Source: Bacteroides ovatus
GTDB taxonomy: Bacteria > Bacteroidota > Bacteroidia > Bacteroidales > Bacteroidaceae
Direction: 5' to 3'
NCBI RefSeq assembly: GCF_001314995.1
Contig: NZ_CP012938.1
Coordinates: 2,604,001 to 2,668,000, forward strand
Length of the DNA: 64,000 bases
Part shown: positions 8,537 through 18,637 of the stretch, in pieces
Layout of the letters: each line of letters opens with the position of its first letter
Numbering within the stretch: position 1 is the stretch's first letter
Made by a program: the position numbers and the translations under genes
Notes under the pieces: model-generated
The model's input: the letters and a program-made list of their open reading frames with translations, nothing else
Databases searched by the model: none
Told to the model about the DNA's origin: nothing

Positions 8537-10096
8537 CTATTTTAAACCGGAGAAATCACAAAAAAGAGGATAATGTGTAGAAGCAACGGTCACATCTACT
8601 CCCGACAGACTTTCTATCACATCAGCCTGTGTCACATTTACGTTGTGACTCTTCAAAGACACGATAAAGTCAAGGCGACGTTTCTTACCACTGACTTCGG
8701 TAGACTTATCGGCACTAAGAAGATTCCAGTTACTCTTCACCATTTGGAAAAATTCGCTTTCCAAGTCGCCCTCATTGAAGTATCCTAACAAGAATGCAGG
8801 TTTATTATAGGCAGACAGTTTCGTTTCTAACGTTTGAAGGGCCTCTATACGCTTTGCCATATCCGTATCGAAGTTGGTACTGGCTACTACAAACTTTTCA
8901 TATTCCACTACCATGGCTGCACGCATCTCGCTCTTTCCCGCCATTTGGTATCTGTCTACACTTACAGGTTCTTCTTTTGTCAGTATACCAACACCGAATT
9001 CACCGCCTTTATAATCAATGACTTTAGCAAAATAATCATGCATATTTGCTTTCTGTGCCAGTACGTTCAACTGGTCGATACCTTCCGAACGTTCCGTCTC
9101 CTTATCCAGTCCCTGCAAGCAGACAATATCCGCATTCATTTTGGCGATAATACGTCCTGTCCGGTCGTAATCAATCACGCCATCTGTACCTTTACAATAG
9201 GTCAGGAAATAGTTACCTATGCGCAGGTCACCTTCTGCCTTCGGATATTCTTCAAGTCCGGTCGGCTTCTTAAAATCACAATAAAGTGGATAATGGTCGG
9301 AAGTTATTGCTACGTTGACACCATCCAGGTTGTATATTACATTCGATTTTACCACAGTGGTAGGTGGAGTTTTCAAAGTAACGACAAAATCAATCCGTTT
9401 GGTAGCCTGTCCGGTAGGAAAAGTGTTTTCTGTAGAACTGACAACCTCCCATTCTTTCTTCAGTTCCGTAAAGAATGTGCCATTCATCAAGTCCTCGTTA
9501 AAGTCACCAGCCATATAAACCACTTTATTATATGTTTTGGCAAGGTCTGTGAGCTGTTTTGCAGATTCAACTCTATTATTCTCTTCCAAAGCCAAGTGGG
9601 TGGAGATAACTACATAGTTCTCAAATTCGGCTATGGCAGCAGAACGGAGTTCGGCACCGGGAAGGGGATAAGTCTTCGTGCTGATCGGCGTCCCTTTGAA
9701 CAAAAGGCCATTACCGTATTCACCACCCTGGTAAGCGATTGACTTACTAAAATAGTGATTCATGCCTGTTTTATCCGCCAAGGTTTTCAATTGGTCGACT
9801 TTATTACTGCGGGTAGTCATGTAGTCCACTTCCTGCAGGCAAACGACATCGGGTTCCATTCCGTTGATAACAGCGGCTGTCCTGTCATAATTAATCACGT
9901 CATCGTTACCGGCACAATGCCTTATATTAAAGGTCAACACTCTAAGGTTCCCCTCCCCTTTCGGATAAGTATAGGAAACTTCCTGTTTACCGTAAGGTAT
10001 CATATTATCGAATTTAGAGTTGTCCATGTCGTCGGCACAGGACAAGTTGGCAAACACGGTTGCCAAAAGACATATATAAGAAATCATATTTTTCAT
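8537..10096 (-). CDS. lipoprotein with tandem endonuclease/exonuclease/phosphatase (EEP) domains, second one degenerate
   Basis: A 519-residue lipoprotein (lipobox LSC, Cys20) carrying two homologous EEP-fold domains, about 48-275 and 288-517. The first has the full catalytic set: Asn57, Glu89 (LQEVD), His167 (STHLAL), Asp198 and Asn200 (GDFN), Asp267 and His268 (SDHYP). The second aligns along its whole length but has Phe297, Gly329, Asn408, Tyr439 and Thr507 at five of these positions, so it should be inactive. EEP enzymes cleave phosphodiesters in DNA, phosphoinositides or sphingomyelin, or phosphomonoesters. As the last gene of a SusCD locus it probably prepares the imported ligand at the cell surface; the substrate is unknown. 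Confidence 0.85.
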   Translation of the reverse strand: MKNMISYICLLATVFANLSCADDMDNSKFDNMIPYGKQEVSYTYPKGEGNLRVLTFNIRHCAGNDDVINYDRTAAVINGMEPDVVCLQEVDYMTTRSNKVDQLKTLADKTGMNHYFSKSIAYQGGEYGNGLLFKGTPISTKTYPLPGAELRSAAIAEFENYVVISTHLALEENNRVESAKQLTDLAKTYNKVVYMAGDFNEDLMNGTFFTELKKEWEVVSSTENTFPTGQATKRIDFVVTLKTPPTTVVKSNVIYNLDGVNVAITSDHYPLYCDFKKPTGLEEYPKAEGDLRIGNYFLTYCKGTDGVIDYDRTGRIIAKMNADIVCLQGLDKETERSEGIDQLNVLAQKANMHDYFAKVIDYKGGEFGVGILTKEEPVSVDRYQMAGKSEMRAAMVVEYEKFVVASTNFDTDMAKRIEALQTLETKLSAYNKPAFLLGYFNEGDLESEFFQMVKSNWNLLSADKSTEVSGKKRRLDFIVSLKSHNVNVTQADVIESLSGVDVTVASTHYPLFCDFSGLK

Positions 10097-10120
10097 AAGA
10101 ATTTATATTTCTGAATCTAA

Positions 10121-11878
10121 TTAATTAAAGTTCAATCCGTCATTCCAACCGGGATTCTGTGTTATCACACCATTGGACAAAGTACGTTCGCTGATAGGAA
10201 CAGGGTACAAATAATCTCTGTCTTCATTCCATTTCTTGGTAATCAGACTATGACAGATGATATAACCACTTTCGCCATTCGACAAGCGAATCAGCTCGCC
10301 GATCTCTAAATATAAAGGTACATTTCCGGCAGGTTTTGTTCCTACGTAGAAACAGACATCATCCGTACCGTCTTTATCTAAATCGTAAGTTCCGGGCCCG
10401 GGAACATAGATTCCCAGCAGATCGTTCTCAAATAGTTTACCTTCTTTCCAACGCATGATGTCGTAATAACGGAAACCCTCCATTACCAGTTCGATGGTTC
10501 GTTCGCGACGGATTTCAAGGATTACTCCCTGATTGGCTCCTTTCACATTCGGATAACCTGTGGCGGCACTCATCAAATACGGGTCGGGTTTTGAATTTGC
10601 CAGTTCCATATCCAGGTTAGTCATTCCTACCCTGTCTCTAAGTAATTTAATAGATTTATTGATGTCGGCTTGCTTCAAAGTGCCTAGTTCGGCTTTTGCT
10701 TCTGCAAAATTCAGATACACCTCTGCCGTGCGGAACAGGGGAATATCGTTGCACGATTTATTATATTCATCGTAGTTAGCCGTCATCGAATATTTTATCA
10801 GGTGATATCCGGTCATGGTATAAGCCAGGTTCGGGGCTTCTTTCTTTGTACTTCCGATTCTCGTATATCCAGGGGTACGGATGGTTTGTGCCAGTCGCGG
10901 ATCCCGATTCTGACATTCTTGTTCGAATGTCATCGTTTCATAACCGGCTTTATCCGTGAAACGGCTTCCGTCCGCCATCAGATAAGAATTCACTATCTTC
11001 TTGTTCATTCCCGGACGTCCCATTGTGGTGGAGTTCTCATAATTCTGCACATTATGAAGCACAGAAAGAGAAGCTTCATAGTCACGCCCGAAAATCACTT
11101 CATCCGCTTGTAGATTTATGGAAGCGAATAAATCCCTGTAAGGTGTGCTGCCCGATTTATAGAGTGTATATCCGCTTTCGTTCATAAAGGTTTCAGAAGC
11201 CGAGACACAAGCATTCAAGTATTTTTCATAATCCTCCAGTCCATGATATTTACGGAAAGTACCCTCAAACAGGCAGACACGGGATTTCAGAGCCAATGCC
11301 GTCCACCGGGTCAGTACATACGCATTCTTCGTTTTCGGAAGATTGGCTATCGCAAAATCCAGGTCCTCCAGCATTTTCTGCATGACAAATTCACGTGAGT
11401 CCCGGGCTTTATACAATTCGGGATCATCCGAGTCGAGTGCTTTGTCATACCAGGGAATATCGCCATATCTCTTCACCTTCTCAAAGTAGAAATAAGCTCT
11501 GAAAAAACGGGCAACACCATCGTAACGGTTACGGACATTCACTTCCGTGCAGTTATGGGAATACTGCAGATAGAAATTAATATCGCGAAGTGCCGTAAAA
11601 TTCCAACCGTTTCCTTCATCGGGTATGATGCGCTGTCCGGACATTTCGAGCATCAAGTCGGACTTGACAATCAAATCGGACGACTCGGAATAAATATCGA
11701 CAGCGGACGGAACCAGATTGTTATAAAACTGATTCGTAAATAATCGCAACTCATCTTCAGTCTTGAAATATACATCCGGATACAGGCGGTCTTTGGGTGT
11801 CTTATCCAACCAATCGTCGCAAGACACGAAAGATATCGCCAACGCGAACAACCAAGATACTATATAAACAGGTTTCAT
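10121..11878 (-). CDS. RagB/SusD family nutrient-binding outer-membrane lipoprotein
   Basis: 585 residues with a lipoprotein signal (FVSC, Cys20) followed by DDWLDKTPKD, the usual start of mature SusD proteins. The C-terminal third has the family hallmark IRRERTIELVMEGFRYYDIMRWKEG and the ending NPGWNDGLNF. It should form the lid and ligand-binding partner of the SusC transporter encoded 19 bp upstream. No glycoside hydrolase is encoded nearby, so the ligand may not be a glycan; the EEP lipoprotein downstream suggests a phosphate-ester ligand (inference). Confidence 0.92.
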   Translation of the reverse strand: MKPVYIVSWLFALAISFVSCDDWLDKTPKDRLYPDVYFKTEDELRLFTNQFYNNLVPSAVDIYSESSDLIVKSDLMLEMSGQRIIPDEGNGWNFTALRDINFYLQYSHNCTEVNVRNRYDGVARFFRAYFYFEKVKRYGDIPWYDKALDSDDPELYKARDSREFVMQKMLEDLDFAIANLPKTKNAYVLTRWTALALKSRVCLFEGTFRKYHGLEDYEKYLNACVSASETFMNESGYTLYKSGSTPYRDLFASINLQADEVIFGRDYEASLSVLHNVQNYENSTTMGRPGMNKKIVNSYLMADGSRFTDKAGYETMTFEQECQNRDPRLAQTIRTPGYTRIGSTKKEAPNLAYTMTGYHLIKYSMTANYDEYNKSCNDIPLFRTAEVYLNFAEAKAELGTLKQADINKSIKLLRDRVGMTNLDMELANSKPDPYLMSAATGYPNVKGANQGVILEIRRERTIELVMEGFRYYDIMRWKEGKLFENDLLGIYVPGPGTYDLDKDGTDDVCFYVGTKPAGNVPLYLEIGELIRLSNGESGYIICHSLITKKWNEDRDYLYPVPISERTLSNGVITQNPGWNDGLNFN

Positions 11879-11897
11879 AATTCAAATATTAGTTAGT

Positions 11898-14800
11898 TTA
11901 AAAAGTTACGTTCACTCCAAAAGAATAGGTCTTTGACCAGGGATACAACTTTGCGTTACCATTTGCCGATTGGATGGAATTTTCTGCCGATGCTTGTTCC
12001 GGATCAATGTAGTCGCTCTTTAGCGGAGAGAAGGTAAACAGATTCTCACCACTGAAATAGATATGCAGGCGTTCTATCTTTACCTTCTTCGTCCATACGG
12101 CGGGAATCGTATAGCCTACTGTGATATTCTTCACTCTGCAATAAGCCAGATTCTGCAAATAACGGTCGTTCACCACTCCCAAAGAACGGTTATTGCCGAG
12201 GGAAAGATACCCTATCGGACGTGGGAAATAAGCATCGGGATTTTCCGGGCTCCATACCTGGCTCAAGAAATCGCGTGGAATGAACGATGAATACGGACGA
12301 GCGTATGGTCCCCAAAAGAATACAGAATTAGTACCCGGATACCAGTCTTGATGTCCTACTCCCTGAAGATAGATGGAGAAGTCGAATCCATACCAGTCGA
12401 ATCCACCTTGAATACTGTATGTATAGCGCGGCAATGAGTTTCCGATTATTTTACGGTCGCCCGGATCATCTGCCGTGTTCGAGCCGGAAGATATTGTATG
12501 GTCGCCGTCTAAATCAACAAATTTCATATCACCGGCGTGAAGTCCCGGATTCACCTGCGCTGTATTGATAACGAAGTTGACTGCTGTTTGGTCGACGTTA
12601 TAGTTTGCCGCTTCTTCGTCTGTTCTGAAAAGTCCGTCTACTACATATCCCCAGATATCTCCCAATTTCTGACCTACATAATAATCACTCAATATCTTGG
12701 AAGGATTATCGAATTTGGTTATTTCCGATGTATTATCTGCCAAGCCTACGGACAGGTTATAACGGAAAGGTTTGTTTGCCAGTTTGAAAGCATCATTCCA
12801 GGTCAGCATCAATTCCCAGCCTTTGGTACGCAAGTTGGCTGCATTTTGCTTGGGCTCGTTGGCTCCATAAGCACCGGGAAGCTTTTTGCCGGAAGTTTGC
12901 ATACCTTTAGTATCACGAACATAGGCATCGGCAGTCAGGTTCAGACGGTTGTTCAGGAATCCGAGATCGAGTCCTACGTTCCAAGTCGAAACGGTTTCCC
13001 AGGTCAGGTCGGCGGAATTCGGGTCGGAGACACTTGCATAAGAGCCTTTCTTCTGATCGCCAAAGATATAATTCATTGTACCGTTGGTATTAATGGTTTG
13101 GATATAATCGTAGTATCCTACCTGCTGATTTCCCAACGAACCGTATGACAGACGCAATTTCACATTATCAATATTCTTCTTTAAATTCCCGAAAAACGGT
13201 TCTTCACTGATTCTCCATCCTACGGAAGCCGAGGGGAAGAAACCGAAACGGTGTCCGCTTCTGAAACGTGAACTTCCGTCATAGCGTCCACTCGTCTCAA
13301 ATAGGTAACGACCTCCTTTATAGGAGTAATTAAGACGATAAAATGCTCCCAAAAGCGCATATTCATTTTGTCCGCCGGACATAGTCATCGCATCTCCGAC
13401 TGCCAGATTTAAGTCATTCAAGTCATCGGAGAGCAAGCCCTGGCGGGAGACTTTGATATCTTTCAGGCGCTTGGTTTCATAATTGTAACCTGCCATGATT
13501 TTTATCTGATGGTCGGCAATATCCAGCATATAATCACCATAAACATTGAAAGCCTGATACCAATGATTGGTCTGCGTTTCTTTCAACTGATTCACACCGC
13601 TTCCGGTAGTCAGATAGGATATCTCACCCGGATACTTAGAATATGGTACATTTACTGTTCTGTTCATGGTCTGATAGTTATAGTGCAGGTAGCTGTAATT
13701 TGCACGGACATTCAGGTTCTTCATTACATTGAAACTTGCTTCGAAAGTCGTGGAAAACTCATACCGCTGGTCTTCATTCTTATGTTTTCCATAAGCAAGA
13801 ATAGCTCCCATGCCATCCAAAACAGCAGAATTGCTCAACGAAGTCAGATACACCGCACTGCCATCCGGATTAATGGGTACAAAGCTCGCCAGTGCATGAT
13901 TCACCGCAGTATTGAAGTTGTTATTAATACCCGATAATCCCGGATAAGAGTAACTATTATAATGGTACTTCGTGTTATTGCTGATTGTCAGTCGTGGAGT
14001 GATCTTTGCCGAGATTTTACTTCTGAAATTATACACCTTGTATTTATCAGGATTCTGTCTGAAGATACCCGTTTGGTCAACTGTATTTCCTGATAAATAA
14101 TAGTTCAACTTTTCATTTCCTCCACTGACACTGATATTGTGCTCCCACATCGGTCTGTTTTTACGATAAAGATAATTATACCAGTCGAAGTTACCGTAAT
14201 AGACGTATGTATCTCTTCCGTCACGTTGGTCGGTAACTACCCAGGGACGTTCGGGATTCTCCGTTTTATCATTCCGGCGCAACCAAAGCTGGCGGTAGTC
14301 TTCTTCCGTATAGTTGGTATAAGGCTTTCCGTTATAATTGGTATAAAACAAGTCGTTGATGCCTGCCGAATAATATCCCCTGGTTTCAAAATCAGTAGAA
14401 GTCGTCTGATTACTCCATGAATATCTTCCATCATACGAAACGGTAGTCTTGCGGGCGGAGCCTTCCTTGGTAGTCACGAGGATAACACCATAAGAAGCAC
14501 GAGCCCCGTAAATAGCGGCCGAAGATGCATCTTTTAATACGGAAATGGAAGCGATGTCATTCGGATTCAAGCGGTCGATATCCCCTTCTATTCCGTCAAT
14601 CAGCACTAATGGCGATGCATTGCCACTGATAGAATTCACACCACGGATATTGATAGTTGCCGAAGCTCCCGGATACCCAGACCCAAAAGTTACATTCATA
14701 TTGGGCACAGTCCCTTGCAACATCTGTGAGGCTCTCGGCACGGGTCTGTCTTCCATCGCTTTACTGTCTACTACTGCAACAGCTCCCGTCAGGTTTATTT

Positions 14801-15419
14801 TCTTTTGAGTACCATAGCCTACCACCACCACTTCTTCCAGCGTAGCCGTATCCTCCCGGAGTATTACTCTCGAAGATTTCTGCAAGTCGGAGACTTTAAT
14901 TTCTTTCTTCTCAAATCCAATATAGGACACAACGACTAGGGCATTGGCCGGAACCGAGGATAATGTAAATTCACCATCCAAATTCGTGATCGTTCCCATA
15001 GACTGTCCCATCACCTGTACACTGGCACCGATTACCGGGTCACCGTTCACATCGACCACTTTCCCCGTAACCCGATGTAAAGGCTGCGATGGGACGGCAG
15101 TAGTATTACGTTCTGTTTTCTTTGTGATGATAATCATCCGGTTTTGTAGTTTATACTCTACATCCTTATCCAAAACAGTAGCAAGCACATTATTAACAGT
15201 TGCCTGCTGAAAGGAAGCCGTTATCTTCTTGTTTTCATTAACCTCGTCCGTTTTATAGATAATGGAGTACTTCGTCTGCCGCTCAACTTCTTTCAATACC
15301 GCCTTCAGCGGCTCATTTTTAAAGACCTTTGTAACTGTCTGCGCCCGTAGTGACTGGACGCCCAAACACAACAGAATCAGGAGAAACAGTCTAAAAAATG
15401 AGTTTCTTCGGTCATTCAT
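11898..15419 (-). CDS. SusC/RagA TonB-linked outer-membrane protein with N-terminal STN signalling domain
   Basis: 1173 residues. After a signal peptide (ends LRAQ) comes a secretin/TonB N-terminal (STN) domain at about 30-105, then a carboxypeptidase-regulatory-like domain at about 117-190 (GDPVIGASVQV...YIGFEKKEI). The TonB box/plug follows (VVVVGYGTQKKINLTGAV), then a 22-strand barrel ending in Phe. The STN domain is the part that contacts FecR anti-sigma factors, and a FecR/ECF-sigma pair lies just upstream, so import and induction are coupled. A terminator-like hairpin separates this gene from the preceding lipoprotein gene, so it likely has its own sigma-dependent promoter. Confidence 0.94.
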   Translation of the reverse strand: MNDRRNSFFRLFLLILLCLGVQSLRAQTVTKVFKNEPLKAVLKEVERQTKYSIIYKTDEVNENKKITASFQQATVNNVLATVLDKDVEYKLQNRMIIITKKTERNTTAVPSQPLHRVTGKVVDVNGDPVIGASVQVMGQSMGTITNLDGEFTLSSVPANALVVVSYIGFEKKEIKVSDLQKSSRVILREDTATLEEVVVVGYGTQKKINLTGAVAVVDSKAMEDRPVPRASQMLQGTVPNMNVTFGSGYPGASATINIRGVNSISGNASPLVLIDGIEGDIDRLNPNDIASISVLKDASSAAIYGARASYGVILVTTKEGSARKTTVSYDGRYSWSNQTTSTDFETRGYYSAGINDLFYTNYNGKPYTNYTEEDYRQLWLRRNDKTENPERPWVVTDQRDGRDTYVYYGNFDWYNYLYRKNRPMWEHNISVSGGNEKLNYYLSGNTVDQTGIFRQNPDKYKVYNFRSKISAKITPRLTISNNTKYHYNSYSYPGLSGINNNFNTAVNHALASFVPINPDGSAVYLTSLSNSAVLDGMGAILAYGKHKNEDQRYEFSTTFEASFNVMKNLNVRANYSYLHYNYQTMNRTVNVPYSKYPGEISYLTTGSGVNQLKETQTNHWYQAFNVYGDYMLDIADHQIKIMAGYNYETKRLKDIKVSRQGLLSDDLNDLNLAVGDAMTMSGGQNEYALLGAFYRLNYSYKGGRYLFETSGRYDGSSRFRSGHRFGFFPSASVGWRISEEPFFGNLKKNIDNVKLRLSYGSLGNQQVGYYDYIQTINTNGTMNYIFGDQKKGSYASVSDPNSADLTWETVSTWNVGLDLGFLNNRLNLTADAYVRDTKGMQTSGKKLPGAYGANEPKQNAANLRTKGWELMLTWNDAFKLANKPFRYNLSVGLADNTSEITKFDNPSKILSDYYVGQKLGDIWGYVVDGLFRTDEEAANYNVDQTAVNFVINTAQVNPGLHAGDMKFVDLDGDHTISSGSNTADDPGDRKIIGNSLPRYTYSIQGGFDWYGFDFSIYLQGVGHQDWYPGTNSVFFWGPYARPYSSFIPRDFLSQVWSPENPDAYFPRPIGYLSLGNNRSLGVVNDRYLQNLAYCRVKNITVGYTIPAVWTKKVKIERLHIYFSGENLFTFSPLKSDYIDPEQASAENSIQSANGNAKLYPWSKTYSFGVNVTF

Positions 15420-15554
15420 AATTTTATCAATTAAGTTGTTACAATTTAAAGTGATTTATATTTAAGGATATATATATTCGATTGTAGTATTTCTCTGAAT
15501 CGCTTCTATAAGATAAAACAACTCATCATTCATCTGCCCAACCCCTATAAAAGC

Positions 15555-15581
15555 AAAAAAGCAGATTATTTCTGCTTTTTT
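15555..15581. terminator. intrinsic terminator between the repeat lipoprotein gene and susC
   Basis: A perfect 11-bp stem, AAAAAAGCAGA / TCTGCTTTTTT, with a 5-nt loop, symmetrical for both strands. It lies just after the repeat lipoprotein gene and 136 bp before the susC start. Confidence 0.8.
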
Positions 15582-15598
15582 GTATCGACTGGCTTTAT

Positions 15599-16744
15599 TT
15601 ATTCAGACCACTGGAATATCGGATAACCGTTCGTTCCTTTTTTCCAAAGATTCGGATTCCAGGCTACGATGATATTCCCCAGTTCTTCCGCTGACTTCGC
15701 CACTCCGTGAAAAGTTGTTCCTGTGGCTGATGATTCGTCTGATGCGGTAATCGTTTTTTCATTCACTTTGAGTACAATACTTTCGCAGGCGTAACAATTC
15801 TCATAACTGCCTAATGAAGCAGAGACCCCAACAATGCGTCCTACGGTTGACGAAGCATCCACTCCGGTCAAGTTACTCCATGCTGCGCTGTTCTTGATAG
15901 CAATGTCACAACTTTTGTCAATTTGTCCCAAAATACCGCCTACGCCTCCTTTAGTTGCACTGACTGCTCCGTATGCATAGCAGTTCTCAATAAATCCGCC
16001 GACACCTACTTTCCGTCCAGCAATACCGCCTGCTTTTCCGCCACTTGCCGCCCGATCGCTGACCGTTGCATTTGAATAACAGTTCTTTATATAACTTTCC
16101 TGCCCATCATAGCTATTTGCCAATACACCGGCTATTCCACCTGCCGCACCAGAACCGATTACTTCGCCGGTCGTATAGCAGTTCACAATTCTTCCTGTCT
16201 TATTTCCGTTACCTTTATCTTTAAGTCCGAGATAACCGGTAATAATTCCAATCCCCTGCCGAGCAGATGATACAGAAGCATTCACAAAGCCCACATTACG
16301 ACAATCACCGCACAATACTCCGAAGAAACTTGGATAATCACCGGCAGAACATTTGAAGTTCTTAATGACATGGCTGTCTCCGTCAAAATCTATTTCATAA
16401 GGAAAATCACCGGAACCATTCAACGACTGCCAGTCATCAATGCCTGCCATATCAATATCAGCACCTAACTGGAAATAAACTTTCATTCCCGATTTCAACA
16501 CACTACGCATATTTCTGATCTGCGTAGCATTCATTATCATATAAGGTTTGCTGTCCGTTCCGTTTCCTTTCTCGAACAAACCGCCGGCACCGTCTCCGTC
16601 ACCATCACCATTTCCGTCATCCGTTTCCGTTTTTTCGAACGGAACACGAGTGTATGAGTCCAAAGGATTAGGGTCAGAACACGAGATTGCAACAGATGCC
16701 ATCATCAACAGCATCCCAAATCTGCCTATTTGAGTAATATTCAT
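15599..16744 (-). CDS. lipoprotein with GLUG-like glycine-rich repeats
   Basis: 381 residues with a lipoprotein signal (VAISC, Cys22), an Asp/Gly-rich linker (about 42-56), and then repeated units built around NCYTTGEV, NCYSNATV, NCYAYGAV and NCYACESI. Each is preceded by GGIAG/GGILG-type turns, the pattern of GLUG repeats that form a beta-helix. Such proteins are often surface-exposed adhesins or binding proteins. It lies between fecR and susC, so it may help capture the locus ligand. No catalytic residues were recognised. Confidence 0.72.
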   Translation of the reverse strand: MNITQIGRFGMLLMMASVAISCSDPNPLDSYTRVPFEKTETDDGNGDGDGDGAGGLFEKGNGTDSKPYMIMNATQIRNMRSVLKSGMKVYFQLGADIDMAGIDDWQSLNGSGDFPYEIDFDGDSHVIKNFKCSAGDYPSFFGVLCGDCRNVGFVNASVSSARQGIGIITGYLGLKDKGNGNKTGRIVNCYTTGEVIGSGAAGGIAGVLANSYDGQESYIKNCYSNATVSDRAASGGKAGGIAGRKVGVGGFIENCYAYGAVSATKGGVGGILGQIDKSCDIAIKNSAAWSNLTGVDASSTVGRIVGVSASLGSYENCYACESIVLKVNEKTITASDESSATGTTFHGVAKSAEELGNIIVAWNPNLWKKGTNGYPIFQWSE

Positions 16745-16776
16745 ACTTGATTTCTTTACAATTAAACATTGAGTTC

Positions 16777-17769
16777 TTATCTTATATATATATCCTTTTC
16801 CTTATATTCTACTTTGATAGGTATGATTTCTTTCAGTGCATCCATTACATCTACGATTGTCTCTTTATTACGCAACGAAACACGGAACTTCATATCGCCC
16901 AATTTCTCCGACTCTAACTGAATATGCACATCGTACTGACGTGAAAGCTTCTTCACCATCTCTCCTAACGTAATGTCATCATATTCAATCCTGTCTTCCG
17001 CCCACGCCATTGCCTGACGTGCATTTACTTTCTTTCCTTTCAACTGTCTTGTTACCAAATCCAAAGAAATAGATTCTCCCGGAGACATCCGTATCTGATC
17101 TTCTTTATAATTCAACTCTACTGCTCCTTCCAGCAAGGTGGTTGTTATATACGAATCGTCTGAATAGGCAGATACATTAAATTTCGTACCTTTTACCACC
17201 ACATCATATTCATGCGTCTTTACTGTAAATTGCTTTCCATTCTGTTTAGTCACCTCAAAATACCCCTCTCCTTCCAGCTCCACCACCCGGTCGGCTGTAT
17301 TAAAATGATTCGAATATCTTAATACGGAACCTGCATTCAGCCATACAACTGTACCATCCGAAAGCTGTATCTTACTCTTATCCCCCAACGGAGCTTCGCA
17401 AACAAAGAAAGTCTTTGGCGTAAACAAGTAAATAGCCTGTTGAATACCCAACGTAGTACCGACAATCAATGCTATAACGGCAGCAATACGGGCTATCTTC
17501 CATATACCAGGTTTCGACTTTTTCAATAACGGAACAATCGCTTCCTGCGTATACATCTTATGCTTCAAAGCTTCCCATTCGGCATCTGTCTCCGAATCGG
17601 TATTCCGGTGATTCATCCATTCTCTCTCCCATTGACGGAACCTGCCATAGCCACCTTCCACCTGTTCGATATATTCGAACAGATTCTTTTCGTCAGCTCT
17701 TGATATGCGTCCTTCAAAATACTGAATAGCCAATTCACGGATATTTTCTTCTTGCTTCATGATATTCAC
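16777..17769 (-). CDS. FecR-family anti-sigma factor
   Basis: 330 residues. The N-terminal cytoplasmic segment (about 1-85) is followed by one transmembrane helix at about 90-112 (IARIAAVIALIVGTTLGI), then the periplasmic FecR domain (LSDGTVVWLNAGSVLRYSNHF, about 135-230) and a C-terminal DUF4974-like tail that ends IKVEYKEKDIYIR. It should hold the neighbouring ECF sigma factor until the STN domain of the SusC protein signals ligand binding. ATG codons at 17769 and 17760 are both possible starts. Confidence 0.92.
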   Translation of the reverse strand: MNIMKQEENIRELAIQYFEGRISRADEKNLFEYIEQVEGGYGRFRQWEREWMNHRNTDSETDAEWEALKHKMYTQEAIVPLLKKSKPGIWKIARIAAVIALIVGTTLGIQQAIYLFTPKTFFVCEAPLGDKSKIQLSDGTVVWLNAGSVLRYSNHFNTADRVVELEGEGYFEVTKQNGKQFTVKTHEYDVVVKGTKFNVSAYSDDSYITTTLLEGAVELNYKEDQIRMSPGESISLDLVTRQLKGKKVNARQAMAWAEDRIEYDDITLGEMVKKLSRQYDVHIQLESEKLGDMKFRVSLRNKETIVDVMDALKEIIPIKVEYKEKDIYIR

Positions 17770-17823
17770 TTTCTATAAGATGTAACAACCCATATTTCTT
17801 TTACCCAACCTCTGAAACAAAAA

Positions 17824-17852
17824 AAGCAGAAAAAACTTTCCTGCTTCTTATT
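17824..17852 (-). terminator. terminator between the sigma and fecR genes
   Basis: On the minus strand AAGCAG, an 11-nt loop, CTGCTT and a T run lie 27-55 bp after the sigma-factor stop codon. Read-through into fecR may be partial. Confidence 0.65.
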
Positions 17853-17878
17853 CTTTATATAACCGAAGAGTGCATTGA

Positions 17879-18499
17879 TTATTTCTGCTCCATCATCAGC
17901 CATGCCAATATCACTATATACAGATCCACCGGATAGCGTTCGCTAAAATGCCGGGAGAAATATTGCAAAGCCCTTGCTATATGCTTTTCGACTGCTGTGG
18001 TAGATATTTGTAGTTTTTCTGCGATTTCCCTGTTCTTCAATCCCCTGAAACGGCTTAACAAAAAAATCTCACGCGACCTGTCCGGCAACTGATTAAGCAC
18101 AAGGGCAATCTGCTCCTGCAATTCCTTGTATAATAATTTATGTTCTGCATCCTGCATAAAGTCTGCATAGTAGAGTCTTTCTTCCCCATCCACCTTTGCC
18201 AAGTACTCCACCCGGTACTTTTCAACAATCGAGCGATGCTTCAGATAATTTAGACATCCATTGCGGACCATAGAAAAAAGAAGAGAAGTAAGTGAGAAGA
18301 CAGATAACATTTCGCGACGTTCCCAAAATCGTAAGAAACACTCTTGAATAATATCACGAACCGTTTCTTCATCTTCTATAAAACGAATAGCATACCCTCG
18401 CAAACGAGGATAATAACTCTTGAACAGAAACTCAAAAGCTGCATTATTGCCTCTTTTCAGCTCTCCCAATAATTGTTTATCATCCATGAAATCTACCAT
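17879..18499 (-). CDS. ECF-type RNA polymerase sigma-70 factor
   Basis: 206 residues. Region 2 spans about 20-90 (FEFLFKSYYPRLRGYAIRFI, then DIIQECFLRFWERR). Region 4 spans about 130-185 (LPDRSREIFLLSRFRGLKNREIAEKLQISTTAVEKHIARAL), a clear helix-turn-helix. With the FecR gene and the STN-bearing SusC it forms a trans-envelope induction relay. Met1 (18499) and Met5 (18487) are both possible starts; the nearby TACCTTTG box leaves only a short leader. Confidence 0.94.
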   Translation of the reverse strand: MVDFMDDKQLLGELKRGNNAAFEFLFKSYYPRLRGYAIRFIEDEETVRDIIQECFLRFWERREMLSVFSLTSLLFSMVRNGCLNYLKHRSIVEKYRVEYLAKVDGEERLYYADFMQDAEHKLLYKELQEQIALVLNQLPDRSREIFLLSRFRGLKNREIAEKLQISTTAVEKHIARALQYFSRHFSERYPVDLYIVILAWLMMEQK

Positions 18500-18517
18500 A
18501 GTTTAGAAATTTATGCG

Positions 18518-18525
18518 CAAAGGTA
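18518..18525 (-). promoter_or_regulatory. candidate -7 box for the ECF sigma gene
   Basis: Minus-strand TACCTTTG, the consensus Bacteroides -7 element, 19 bp before the first ATG. A TTTG lies upstream but with a short spacer (15 nt). Confidence 0.5.
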
Positions 18526-18637
18526 CGGGTCAACAGTTAACAAAGTGATGACAATATTATGAATATTTTTTCAATAAATCAAATTTGAGGTACTTTTTTA
18601 TAAAACGCCAAAAAGGAAGTTTTCAATAATAGGATAC

